Source of the DNA: Dryas octopetala
Taxonomy: Eukaryota; Streptophyta; Magnoliopsida; Rosales; Rosaceae
Direction: 5' to 3'
NCBI GenBank assembly: GCA_963921425.1
Contig: OY992837.1
Coordinates: forward strand, 7,723,896-7,787,895
DNA length: 64,000 nt
The notes below the pieces were generated by a model. The model searched no databases and was not told the DNA's origin. It saw only the letters and a list, made by a program, of their open reading frames with translations. Each line of letters opens with the position of its first letter. Position 1 is the stretch's first letter. Below are positions 46,802 through 57,938 of the stretch, piece after piece. The position numbers were made by a program, and so were the translations under genes.

Positions 46802-49800
46802 ATGGCGGTATCTCAGACGGTCGCCGCCCCTCCGGCGTCTCTGTACGTCGGGGACCTCCACCCGTACATCACCGACGGCCAGCTCTACGAAGCCTTCTCC
46901 GACTTCAAGAGCATCACGTCCGTACGGGTTTGCAGGGACTCCAACTCCGGCCGCTCTCTCTGCTACGGCTACGTCAACTTCGTCAACCACCAGGACGGTA
47001 CCGTTTCGTTTCGTTTCTTGTTTGTTTGAATCGGTTTGTGAATGGAATTTGTTTGGTGAGGTTGTGTTGAGATTTTGGTTTTGATTTGGTGCTCTGTTTG
47101 GTTACTGAGACAATGCGGTTACTCACTTGAAATTTACCACTGTTCGGGAATATTGAGAATCTGTAGTCCTTTAAGCCTTGCACAGTAATTTGGTTTGCAA
47201 TCTTGGTTTTTCTTGATTGAATTTATGAAATTTTGCTATTATCCAATATTTCTCGTTTGGAAAAGAAGATTAGAGTTGTTTTTTATTCATTTATTTGATT
47301 TATATATATATATGTAATTTGGTTTGCAATCTTGGTTTTTCTTGATTGAATTTATGAAATTTTGCTATTATCCAATATTTCTCGTTTGGAAAAGAAGATT
47401 AGAGTTGTTTTTTATTCATTTATTTGATTTATATATATATATATATATGTAATTTGTGTGGTGCTTTGAGTTGAGAATATTGTTCCATATTGGGAATCTA
47501 TCTGCATTATGAAATAGGAAACTGTAATGTTGATCTCTTTGATTGTTCCACTGTTTTCCAATTCTTTATTGATATGTTTGGTTCCTCAAAAGTTGCAGAG
47601 AAGAAACAAAAAATAGAATTTTCAGTTTTCTATGAAATTTGCCTTATTAATCTAAAATTTTTGATCTGTTTGATTCTAAAGAGTCTCTCTCTCTCTCATG
47701 TTAAGATCTTTTGGTGGCTTACACGGTCTTAATTTATTTTAATCAATTCATTTATGATTTTTCTCTAATAGCAATTCGAGCGATCGAGGTGAAGAATAAC
47801 AGTGTGCTGCATGGAAAAGTGATAAGGGTCTTGTGGTCTCATCGTGATCCTGATGCAAGAAGAAGTGGGATTGGGAATGTGTTTGTCAAGGTATGTCCTG
47901 TTGATTTACGGAAGTCCTTGAGACCATACTTCCACTATTAGGTGCATTATTTTATTTTCTCTGATGTAAAACTATTTTGTTTTTCTGTGGCAGAACTTGA
48001 GTGAATCGATTGATAATGTAGGGCTTCAAGATATGTTTAAGAAATTTGGAAATGTTTTGTCTTGCAAAATTGCCATGTTTGACGATGGGAAGAGTAAAGG
48101 CTATGGCTTTGTTCAGTTTGAGTCTGAGGAATCTGCAAGTGCTGCTATTGAGAAGCTAAATGGTTCCACTGTTGGAGACAAACAGCTGTATGTGCAGTTC
48201 TTTTCTTTCCATATTTTGTTGAAATATGTGATTATTCATAGATTCATATGTGCATATGTACTGATACATGTGTGTTTGTGTAAGGATGCTTCTTGTTGGT
48301 TTTATGTTTGCCTTTTCCTTGTGTCTGGATGTTAACCATATGTTGATTACGATTCATGGCACAGGTTTGTTGCAAAATTTGTTAGAAAGAGTGATCGAGT
48401 TTTGCCCAATCCTGATGTGAAATTTACAAATTTGTATATGAAGAATTTGGATCCAAATGTCAGGGAAGAGCTTGTGGAGGAAAAGTTCTCTGAGTTCGGG
48501 AAAATTGTTAGCCTGGCTATTGCAAGGGATGAAAATGGGAACTCTAGAGGCTTTGGCTTTGTGAACTTTGATAGCCCAGATGATGCCAGACGAGCAATGG
48601 AAGGAATGAATGGATCCCAACTTGGTAGGTTATGTACTTTCTTATAGCCTTAATTGGATATATGGATGCAATTTCTTAAAGTTGCCATTTGTATTGAGTA
48701 GGCTCCAAGGTTCTGTATGTAGCAAGGGCACAGAAAAAGGCAGAGCGTGAGCAAATTTTGCATCGTCAATTTGAGGAAAAACGGAAGGAGCAAATGTTGA
48801 AATTCAAGGTAGTTTCATTCCCCATTTCTCTCCCAAGGTTTCTTATTAAAGCATCTTATCTATGTATTTGTTTTTTTAATTTACAGGGATCAAATGTGTA
48901 TGTGAAGAACATTGATGATGATGTCACTGATGAAGAGCTGGTAGAACACTTCAGTCAATGTGGCACAATTACTTCTGCAAAAATTATGCGTGATGAAAAA
49001 GGAATAAGCAGGGGGTTTGGGTTTGTTTGCTTCTCTACCCCTGAGGAGGGCAATAAAGCTGTGAAGACTTTTCATGGTAATAAATTAATTGCATGGATGT
49101 GAGGTTTTTAAGCTAATAATTTTTCGTATGGGAACATTTATCAGATTTGATTTTAATGATTTCCTGTATGGTTGTTTTTCTTATAAGGTTAACTATTTAA
49201 GTTGGGTGTTATCTAATGTATTTGTATGTCGTGTTTTCTTTGAGCCTGTTCAATAATCATAAAATTGACTGCCGTTCTTTGACTTTTATACATACGTTTT
49301 TGAAATTGTGTTTCAATCAATGGTTTTTCTTATAGGGTTAAGTTTTTGAGAAGGGTGTTATCTAATGTCTTTGTATGTTGTGTTTCTGGTGAGCTGACAA
49401 GCATCTTTTCATTGATATCTCACAGGTTATATGTTTCATCGGAAGCCGTTGTTTGTTGCTATTGCTCAAAGGAAAGAGGAAAGACAAGCACAGCTGCAGC
49501 TTCAATATGCACAGCGTATGGTAGGACTTGCTGGTCCTTCAACAGCTGTCATCCCTGGTGGATACCCTCCTATCTACTATCCAGCTCCTTCTGGTGTTGT
49601 TCCACAAGTGCCTCCTCGACCAGGGCTGATGTATCAACCTTTGGGATTGAGGCCAGGATGGAGGGCTAACGGCTTTGCACCTACATCTGGACCAGCCTAT
49701 CAACCACCACCGGTTCCTGTTGTGAGTACCACTCTGTCTATCAACCAATGAAGCCTTGCAGCCTTTTTCCAGTCATATTTGCTCATCTGCATACATATTC

Positions 49801-50946
49801 TTATGACAGTTCTTTATACAATCATCTATCAGATTGCTGACCATCATTATGCTACTTAAATTTCATTCATTTACAGATGCCAAATACTCCAAGACAGCAT
49901 AGGCAAAACAGAGGCAGAGTGAACGGGCATATGATTCCTCAAGGAAGTCAATATATGCCACATTTGCAACAGTCCACTCAGTTGACGCACTCTTCGAAAG
50001 ATTCAAACAATCAGCAGGTTTGCTTTCTCTTACTAACAACTTTTGTCACTCATTTTGGGGGTTGAAGATATTTGTTCACCACATGTACTACTTGTGATCA
50101 GGCATTGTACTACATGCTTAATGACCATGTAAATCCAATTTTTCAGTGCTTTGGATTTCTCTTTTTGTGTACCCTTTTTCAAGATGCTTTTATAATATTC
50201 TTTTCATACATTAGGTGGCTTTCCATATTAGGCATTTGAGGTTCTGATCTCCCAAATGGAAGTTTTTTTTAAAAATAAATAAAAATAAATAAACTAACAA
50301 ATTTAGTAGTGTTTTGGAGGATTGGGGTGCTGAAATGAGTATTTGTTCCCCCAGGCATCTAGCATTCTTGACCTATCCATCCTCTGTGCTTGTTACTTGT
50401 GTTTTTTGTTCAGTATGTGACATGTGAACCATTTATATGTAATGACTTTGCATTGCAGCGGACGGGGCAGGCTAAGTATGTTCCTAATGGGCGTCAACGT
50501 GACATGAATAAGGGATCAGGAATCTCATCTACTGCTTCCAATTCTGTTGGAGGTGGGTCTCAAGGACCAGAGATGCTGAGTAGCAAGCTTGCTGCTGCTT
50601 CTCCTGAGCAGCAGAAACAGATACTTGGCGAGCATCTCTACCCACTCGTCCATAAACACAAGGTCATACTTTTGCCATATTTCTGTTTAATTCTCTATGT
50701 TAATTTCAAACTCAAAGGCTATTGACACTAACCTAAAAGTACATGCAGCCCGACCTTGCTTCAAAAATCACAGGGATGCTGCTGGAAATGGACAACTCAG
50801 AGCTGCTGCTCTTATTGGAGTCACCAGAGTCATTGGCTGCCAAAGTGGGAGAAGCTGTTCAGGTGCTCAAGATCTCCAAGGCTAAAGTATCTAACAAAGA
50901 TTCCCTTCATCCTAGTTACCTTTCTGCTGAGGTTGCAGTCAATTGA
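46802..50946 (+). CDS. PAB7: Poly(A)-binding protein, PAB7-like
   Basis: Ten exons in consistent phase: 46802-46997, 47772-47890, 47994-48187, 48365-48624, 48702-48808, 48887-49076, 49426-49721, 49877-50017, 50459-50662 and 50749-50946, giving about 634 residues. Four RRMs are present: RRM1 about 14-91 ([14 protein letters not shown]), RRM2 101-178 ([14 protein letters not shown]), RRM3 191-268 ([14 protein letters not shown]) and RRM4 294-371 ([14 protein letters not shown]). A Pro/Gln-rich linker and a C-terminal MLLE domain follow (about 536-614; K-I-T-G-M-L-L-E-M). PABPs bind mRNA poly(A) tails and promote translation and stability. RRM1-2 diverge from housekeeping PAB2/4/8 ([11 protein letters not shown]), fitting the PAB6/7 class; the number is tentative. 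Intron 1 has a 129-bp tandem duplication. Confidence 0.95.
47185..47448. repeat. 129-bp tandem duplication in PABP intron 1
   Basis: Two copies, from 47185 and 47314, are identical apart from the length of a terminal TA repeat. Each starts GTAATTTGGTTTGCAATCTT and contains CTCGTTTGGAAAAGAAGATT. Confidence 0.95.
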
Positions 50947-51646
50947 AAAAGGCAACTGTGCAATTGTGCTTGGTTAGAGGTTTTGTTGCAGCAGCTCAAG
51001 AGCTCCGGGAGATAATTTTTGATAATTACTTGCTCATCACCACAATATGTTTTGTTTTAATTTTCTTTTCACAGAAGAGTATTTTCTTTCTTTATAGAAC
51101 ATTAAACCTTTCCTTGCTATAGACAGTCACTCTGGTATCGTAGATTAATAGAGGGTTTTCGAACCAAATGCTTTGCAAACATAATTCTCTGTTTTGATTT
51201 GAATTCGTGGAATAATTTTGTGTTGCATAATCTCATCCACTGACAAAAGATACAGCTTGAAAAAACTCTGGTTGTAGATTCATATTTTAGCCTCAAAATG
51301 AGTCCTCGAATGTGAAAGTGGCTGTTTTGCATGAGCTCAGCTCCATGTCTTAAGCAGCCAAGCTCCTGTTCCTGTTATACTTGTTTCATGTTATGTCACT
51401 TGCAACCTTCAGTAACTAGGTGCCTCCGAACTCTTTGCTCATAAGTAAGGAGCCTATCCTGCACCAAAAGCCACATCTTTGAGCCTTAGACAGTTAGACA
51501 TGTAGCTTCCATATGAGGCTCCAATGACTCTGGAAGCTTCACTCTCAAAGGCAGGCGTAGCCAGAACTAATAGTGAAGATTCCATTACCATAACCTCCAG
51601 CTCAGTAGGAGGTTGGAGTGTTAACAATCTGCTGCCACACCACATA

Positions 51647-52176
51647 GGAATGGCAACAGGGCTGGGCGGGGCTGGATTTTCCATTCCCATTCCGGCCCTG
51701 TCAGGAAAATGGGGACCTCATCGGGTATTTGAGTACCCGAAACTATTTTTGAATTATTATTTTTTTATAAAAATAATCAAAATCACCACAAGTACATAAT
51801 ATAGTATAAAAGCATAAACTAAAAAAAGTAGATTATAATATAACAAAGTAAATTGTAAAACCATAATTATCAACATTAAACTAAAAAACCAAACAAAATT
51901 AATAGTAATGCTACACTTACTACATTTTTATACCACAATTTAATATCATCTTACATGACATTCATACATTGGACACTAAAAATTAAAAAATAAAACCTAA
52001 AAAAGAAAAAGGAAATACCCTTTTAGTAAAGTAATGACACATCAGGTGAGATACAAATGTAAAAAAAAAAAAATTTGGTACAACTAGCATTATTGTATTT
52101 ATATTTAAAAAATTAAACAGAAACAAGGCGGGATAGGGCATAGAGACCCTAATTCATGGGGAATATTGGCATCCCT
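51647..52176. mobile_element. Repeat with GGAATGGCAAC / GGCATCCC ends, hosting a MITE
   Basis: The left end AGGAATGGCAACAGGGCTGG plus 'gcggggctggattttcc' has a loose inverse at the right ('catggggaatattggcatccct'). Such 'gggcggggcggg...atttgccatcc' ends are common in plant repeats. The segment 51905-52096 inside it matches the AATGCTAG MITE family. Boundaries are approximate. Confidence 0.5.
51905..52096. mobile_element. MITE, 'AATGCTAG' family (copy 3)
   Basis: The left end AGTAATGCTACACTTACTAC and the right end CAACTAGCATTATT are inverse. The interior 'gacattcatacattggacac' and 'agtaaagtaatgacacatca' match the copies at 6075-6261 and 11203-11392. Confidence 0.78.
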
Positions 52177-52770
52177 TGCACCACATCAGCTTGAAGGCTG
52201 GAGTTCATTCAAAAGTTCAAACATCCCACTAATCCTTCAACATATCAGCAACCTAGAAGGCTAGAATTATCCCCTAATATTGCAACCTAGAATTTTCCTC
52301 TAATGTTGTGAAATATGAGTGAGCATATAAATAACCTTGAGCATTCACATCTTGAAATTCGTAATGTTCTCTCATCTAACGTCCCGCATTAGAAAAGATC
52401 TCCAACAACTTAAGTATTTGTATTCCTATTATGATCCATATCTTATGTGTATTCCTATTCCTATTCCTATTGTGATCCATATCTTATGTGTATTATTCCT
52501 GTTGTATTGTATATATTTTCAGCCAAGTTAAGTGTTTTAAATTTTAGCGGCAAATAAATAAAGGCGGGATGAACTTGTACAAAAGCAATTCACACTTCTC
52601 ACCTTTTCCCGCTTTTTATTTAAGGTATATAATAACAAAAATGGGCCATATTTGGGCTGGACCGATAATTGGGCTCCCGAATACGACCGTTATTAGAAGG
52701 CGGTCACATAACTCTAATTTTAGGCTGTATATCCATTCGTTACAAACCCAAATTCTCATAACCGCGAAAT

Positions 52771-55700
52771 ATGCCCACTCACAGCAACAGTAAGAAAGAC
52801 ACGACGTCGTCTTCCAAGAGTCGACGGAGGAGAAGAAGATCCGACGACTCCGAGTCTTCATATACCGAGTCTGAGTCCGACAGCCGCGACTCGTCTCCGG
52901 CGAGGAGTTCTGGGAAGCGCAAGGAACGAAGCAGTCGCAGAAAGAGCAGCCACCGGAGCGGGCGCCGGAAGCACTCCGACGACGAGTCCTACGACAGCGA
53001 TGAGAGTGAAGACCGTGACCGCAAGAAGAAGAGGTCGTCGAAGAACGTTACCGAGGAACAAATTGCTGAGTACCTGGCTAAGAAGGCGCAGAAGAAGGTT
53101 TCCAATTTCGTTTCCTAGGGTTTTTAATTTTTAATTTGTTAAGTTGTAATGTTATTGATTGTATGGTGCGTTTGGTTTTTATTGAATAGGCAGCAAAAGT
53201 AGCCAAGAAGATCAAGTCGAAGCCAGTTTCGGGTTATTCCAATGATTCGAATCCCTTTGGCGATTCCAATCTCAATGAGATGTAAGTTAATTTTTTTATT
53301 TTTGTTAGGATTTAATTTAGTTGGTTTTGTTACATTGAATTTGGTATTAAATATTGTATTATAGAGCATATTTAGTAATACTTAGCAATCGGGGCAAACT
53401 TTCAACTATAACTTTGATAATGATGTGAGAAAATTTGCTGATAGAAGCTTTGGTTTATCAATTAAAAATGTTGGAAGTTGTGGTTAGTGGGTTGAATGTA
53501 CTAAGTTTTCAGTCTGAATGCTTTGAGTATAGCTACACTTCTTAATCTTATTTGCATATGGTATATGGAGGCTGACAGATATGTTAGTTAGGAGATGCTT
53601 TATTGTTTGTGATATATATATATATATATATATATTTGAGCTTATACTTTGCTGCTTGCAGATTTGTGTGGCGAAAGAAGATTGAGCGTGATGTTACCCA
53701 CGGCGCGTCACTTGATGCGTATTCAGTTAAAGCTGAAAAACAAAGACAGAGGGAAAGGATGGTACGTAATTCTAGCCCTACGTTACTTCTCTGCTTGTTG
53801 CTTTCCTAATTGATGCATTCCTCTACCATGTGTTCGCTAAAGTTTTATTGGTCTTAAATAAGGATTTATATAGTATCGACTTGTTAGTTCTGATTAGTTA
53901 AAACCTTCCAGCAGCAGTATAAGATGGATTAAACAAGGAACTAACGAGCTTGGTTACTGAAGTCTATGGGCATTGTACGATAGAGACATGAAATCAAATC
54001 ATAGTCTTCACTAGAGATTGGAGAGAGAGCTTCCTTCCTATATGTTCTTTACAGGCCTTACTGGCTTCCATTGAAAAACAGAGAAGCAAAATGAATTTAC
54101 TAATGCATAAGCATTTTTCTTTTCCTGAAAAAAAAAAGTGGAAGAATTAAGAGGTTGGGGAGGAATTTACCTTTGTCTTAGGGGTAAGTGTGTAACTTAT
54201 GTATAAGAATCGCACATTTATGGTATGACTGGAGAGTAGGAAGTATGGCAAGTTGTCTTAGACTGATCAGAAGTTTGGTTTCTATATATATAGCTGAAGT
54301 TGTTCCAAAGGGATTTATCCCTTGTCCTGGCTAGGATGAACCCTGAATAAGTTAGGTGGGTTGGCAGGTTCGGTTCCAGTGGCTCTACATATCTAGTTTA
54401 TTCATTCCAGATACCTTTGTGATATGTACATCTGAATTGTTACTGGACAATGTATTTTGATTTACACCATTTGCAAACCCTCTGTAGGTCATGCCACAGA
54501 TTATATCTTCACTATTGATCCCCCCCCCCCCCCCCCCCCCCCTCTCCCTTCTCTCATTTGTCTTTTACATTTTTAAAATTTTAACATATTTATTTAAATT
54601 CATTATGCAGGCAGAGATTGAAAAGGTTAAGAAAAGAAGGGAGGAAAGGGCACTTGAAAAAGCGCAACATGAGGAAGAAATGGTAAGTTTATCGCCTGGC
54701 ATGGCAAGAATTCTTCTGTTGAATATGATGGAAGAGAGAATTGGAGTGCATTTTGCCATTGTGAATTATATTTTTATCATTTCTTCTTGCCTCTATATGT
54801 TAAGTAACTTTCATTTCTTTCTGCAGGCGCTTCTAGCCAGAGAACGTGCTCGGGCTGAGTTCCAAGACTGGGAGAAAAAAGAAGAAGAGGTATGGTGCTG
54901 GATTGCAATCAATGAATATTCTATTTTCTTGCCCTTCTTGCCGTATTGAACTTACATTTTTCTGTTCCTATGCTCTTGTTTATGTGACTGTGTTATCATT
55001 TTGTTTTACCTGGCAATCTGACAAGTTAACATGTTCTACGTACAGTTCCACTTTGATCAAAGCAAAATCAGGTCAGAGATCAGATTGCGTGAAGGGCGCA
55101 TTAAGCCAATTGATGTACTGTCCAAGCATCTCAATGGCTCAGATGATTTTGATATTGAGATAAATGAGCCATACATGGTTTTCAAGGTATTCCTGATAGG
55201 ACTTATGTTTGCTTCTCAACTTTATCTTGTATAGAAATTTTCAGGCACCTGCCCTCTACAATAAGTGAGAGATAGACAAGAGTTAATAAATGTTTCTTTC
55301 CAGGGGATCTTAGATATGTATGTGTGTGCGTGGCTGGGCTGGTGGGTGGGAAAGGGGGTATTATCTGGAAGAGGATTGTTTCTTATCAGGCTTATTGACT
55401 CAGTTCTTAATTAAAGCTAAGTAGCAAGAAGAGTCTCAATTCTTACAATAGCAGCCTGGATCACCAATTTTTTGTTTTTTTCAATGTTTGGAAAATTAAT
55501 ACACTCACTTCAGTTCTCCATCTAGAGACATATGTTATCAAAGTTGGGTGCATGAAAAAAGCTTATGGTTTTCAGTGTCTGCTATGTTATTTGGAAAAGT
55601 TGTTGTAACTAGTCAAACATTTGGAAAGCTCGGTGTGTCTGTTTATGTGCTGTAATTTGGTGCTATATGCATTATTAAACTTTATAATGACATGGGTTAA

Positions 55701-57938
55701 ACTGTTTTAATTTGTTTTGTATATATCTAGAAATATTCACATTGGCATTTGGCATGTATGATGCAGGGCTTGACAGTAAAGGAGATGGAAGAGCTTCGAG
55801 ATGACATCAAAATGCATCTTGATTTGGACAGGGCAACACCAACTCATATAGAGTTCTGGGAGGTATTATTCCTTTTTCTTTTCCTTTCAGTGGCTTCCTA
55901 CCTTTGACAGTCTCTCATGGATACTTTACCCCCAGACATGAGTGCTTCAAATTACTCAAGGTCATGCTAATAAGTTAATGTCTTTTGTTTATGCCTTTGG
56001 TTTGATTACTTCAATATTCTTATTTGATGTGACGCGGTGGGAAACCTTAAACATAGCAGAGCTGGTACTCCATTATTTGGCTTATAGAACTGTTATTTTA
56101 TTTTATATTTTTAAAAATTGTACATTGAGTTGTCTCGGGGTTAGTAGTTCAATTGTACTCAATGAGAGAATGAGAGAATCAAAGGCATGTGAGACGTTGC
56201 AACTTGGCCAGCTGCAAACAATAGTTATGTTTTTAAAAAAAAATACCTAGTTATGATTACTTGGACTTCATTTGATTGCCTAAAAATTTATCAATGAAAT
56301 GTGAAAACCTAGATTTGTTGTGGGACTGTATCTTGACATGTACAATTTGACAGGCACTTTTGGTGGTTTGTGATTGGGAGCTAGCTGAAGCTCGGAAAAA
56401 AGATGCACTTGATCGAGCTAGGGTTCGTGGGGAGCAACCTCCTGCTGAGTTGCTTGCGGAACAAAGAGGCTTGCATTCTAGCATTGAAGCTGATGTCAAG
56501 AATCTGTTGGAAGGAAAGACTTACAGCGAATTGGAGGCATTACAGTCCCAAATTGAGTCACAGATGCGTTCTGGAACAGCCAAGGTTGTTGAGTATTGGG
56601 AGGCTGTTCTTACACGCCTCCATATATTCAAGGCCAAGGTACCTATCACTAGATTCTTTAATGTCTTTCCATTTTATTTACAACTACTTCGTTGGGCCTT
56701 AGTATTTAACTGCTGTAAATACAGGCTTGTTTAAAAGAAATCCATGCTAAAATGTTGCACAAGCATTTGCAACGCCTTGAGCAACGGGTGGATGGTGAAG
56801 AGAACTTGGATATGGACCATGGTTTACAACCTGAAGAGGAGAGTGAGCCTGATGTCAAAGGTGTGCACTCTTTTCATATGTGTGTTTATGATTTTGTTAA
56901 CCAAAATGGTTTGCTTATATATTTTTCATATGCAGATACCCAAACATTTTCTCCAGAACCCATGGAGGAGGAAATTCATGTGGCTGAAGAAGAAGAAGAG
57001 GAAGAGGAAGCTGGGTCATTTTCACCAGAACTGTTGCATGGAGATGAAAATGAGGAAGTGATCGATCCTGAAGAGGACAGGGCTATACTGGTAAGTTTTT
57101 TAATAATAGGTGTGCATGCAGGTTTTTAATTGCATTGGTGTAAACATACGAGTCTGTTGCTATGACAACAGGAACATAAGCGTGTGGCTGTGTTAGAAGA
57201 GCAACAGAGACGGATTCAAGAAGCTATTGCATCGAAGCCAGCTCCACCACAAGATAACCTTGAGATGAAGGCCATGAAAGCCATGGGAGCCATGGAGGAA
57301 GGAGATGCAGTGTTTGGCTCTGGTTCTGAAGTGAATCTTGACTCACAGGTACCTCATCTTGTCCATTTTCCCCTTTACCATTTTTGTTTCATTTTTTATT
57401 GTCTTCTCAATCATATACTTCCAGCATCTCTCTGATATAATTCGATCAAATAAATGTGGATGCAGGTATACTGGTGGCATGACAAGTACCGGCCTAGAAA
57501 GCCGAAATATTTCAACCGTGTTCACACCGGATACGAATGGAACAAATACAATCAGACTCACTATGATCACGATAATCCACCTCCAAAGATTGTTCAAGGA
57601 TATAAATTCAACATCTTCTATCCAGACCTTGTTGACAAGACAAAGGCCCCAACTTATACTATTGAGAAGGATGGGAACAGCAGCGAGACATGCATTATAA
57701 GGTTCCATGCCGGGCCACCTTACGAGGACATTGTAAGTTTTCTTGATCTGGTGGTTGAATTTTGTTGATGATTCTGGTCAGGTTTAAATTACTTATTACT
57801 CTCATAATTGCATCACAGGCATTCCGGATAGTAAACAAGGAATGGGAATACTCTCATAAGAAGGGGTTTAAGTGCACATTCGAACGAGGGATCTTGCACG
57901 TGTACTTCAACTTCAAACGATACCGCTACCGAAGGTGA
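52771..57938 (+). CDS. CTN: Splicing factor Cactin
   Basis: Thirteen exons in consistent phase: 52771-53097, 53190-53281, 53662-53761, 54611-54682, 54827-54889, 55046-55186, 55767-55862, 56354-56638, 56725-56860, 56936-57090, 57172-57348, 57466-57732 and 57819-57938, giving about 676 residues. Residues 1-105 are Arg/Ser/Asp/Lys-rich, like an RS domain. A conserved helical middle part follows (about 140-440; F-V-W-R-K-K-I-E-R-D, then a K/R/E-rich coiled coil). After an acidic segment (E-E-E-E-E-E-E-E), the C-terminal Cactin domain (about 549-676) is diagnostic: Y-W-W-H-D-K-Y-R-P-R-K-P, F-N-R-V-H-T-G-Y-E-W-N-K-Y-N, ending Y-F-N-F-K-R-Y-R-Y-R-R. Cactin is nuclear, binds spliceosome parts and is essential for embryogenesis in Arabidopsis. 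Intron 3 contains a 23-C run. A polyadenylation-like AATAAA is at 58079-58084. Confidence 0.96.
53611..53635. repeat. (AT)n microsatellite, Cactin intron 2
   Basis: A continuous TA run just before the exon 3 acceptor. Confidence 0.9.
54520..54542 (+). repeat. 23-base C homopolymer in a Cactin intron
   Basis: An uninterrupted C run then CTCTCCCTTC, in the pyrimidine-rich part upstream of the exon 4 acceptor, about 70 bp away. Confidence 0.9.

Larger units (their letters stand above)
50947..52770. other. Intergenic region with nested repeats
   Basis: The PABP 3' UTR, then a GC-rich-ended repeat (about 51647-52176) with a MITE nested at 51905-52096, then AT-rich DNA with a short direct repeat ('gatccatatcttatgtgtat', twice, near 52433 and 52471). 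No gene seen; the ORF at 51524-51799 spans the repeat edge. Confidence 0.6.
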
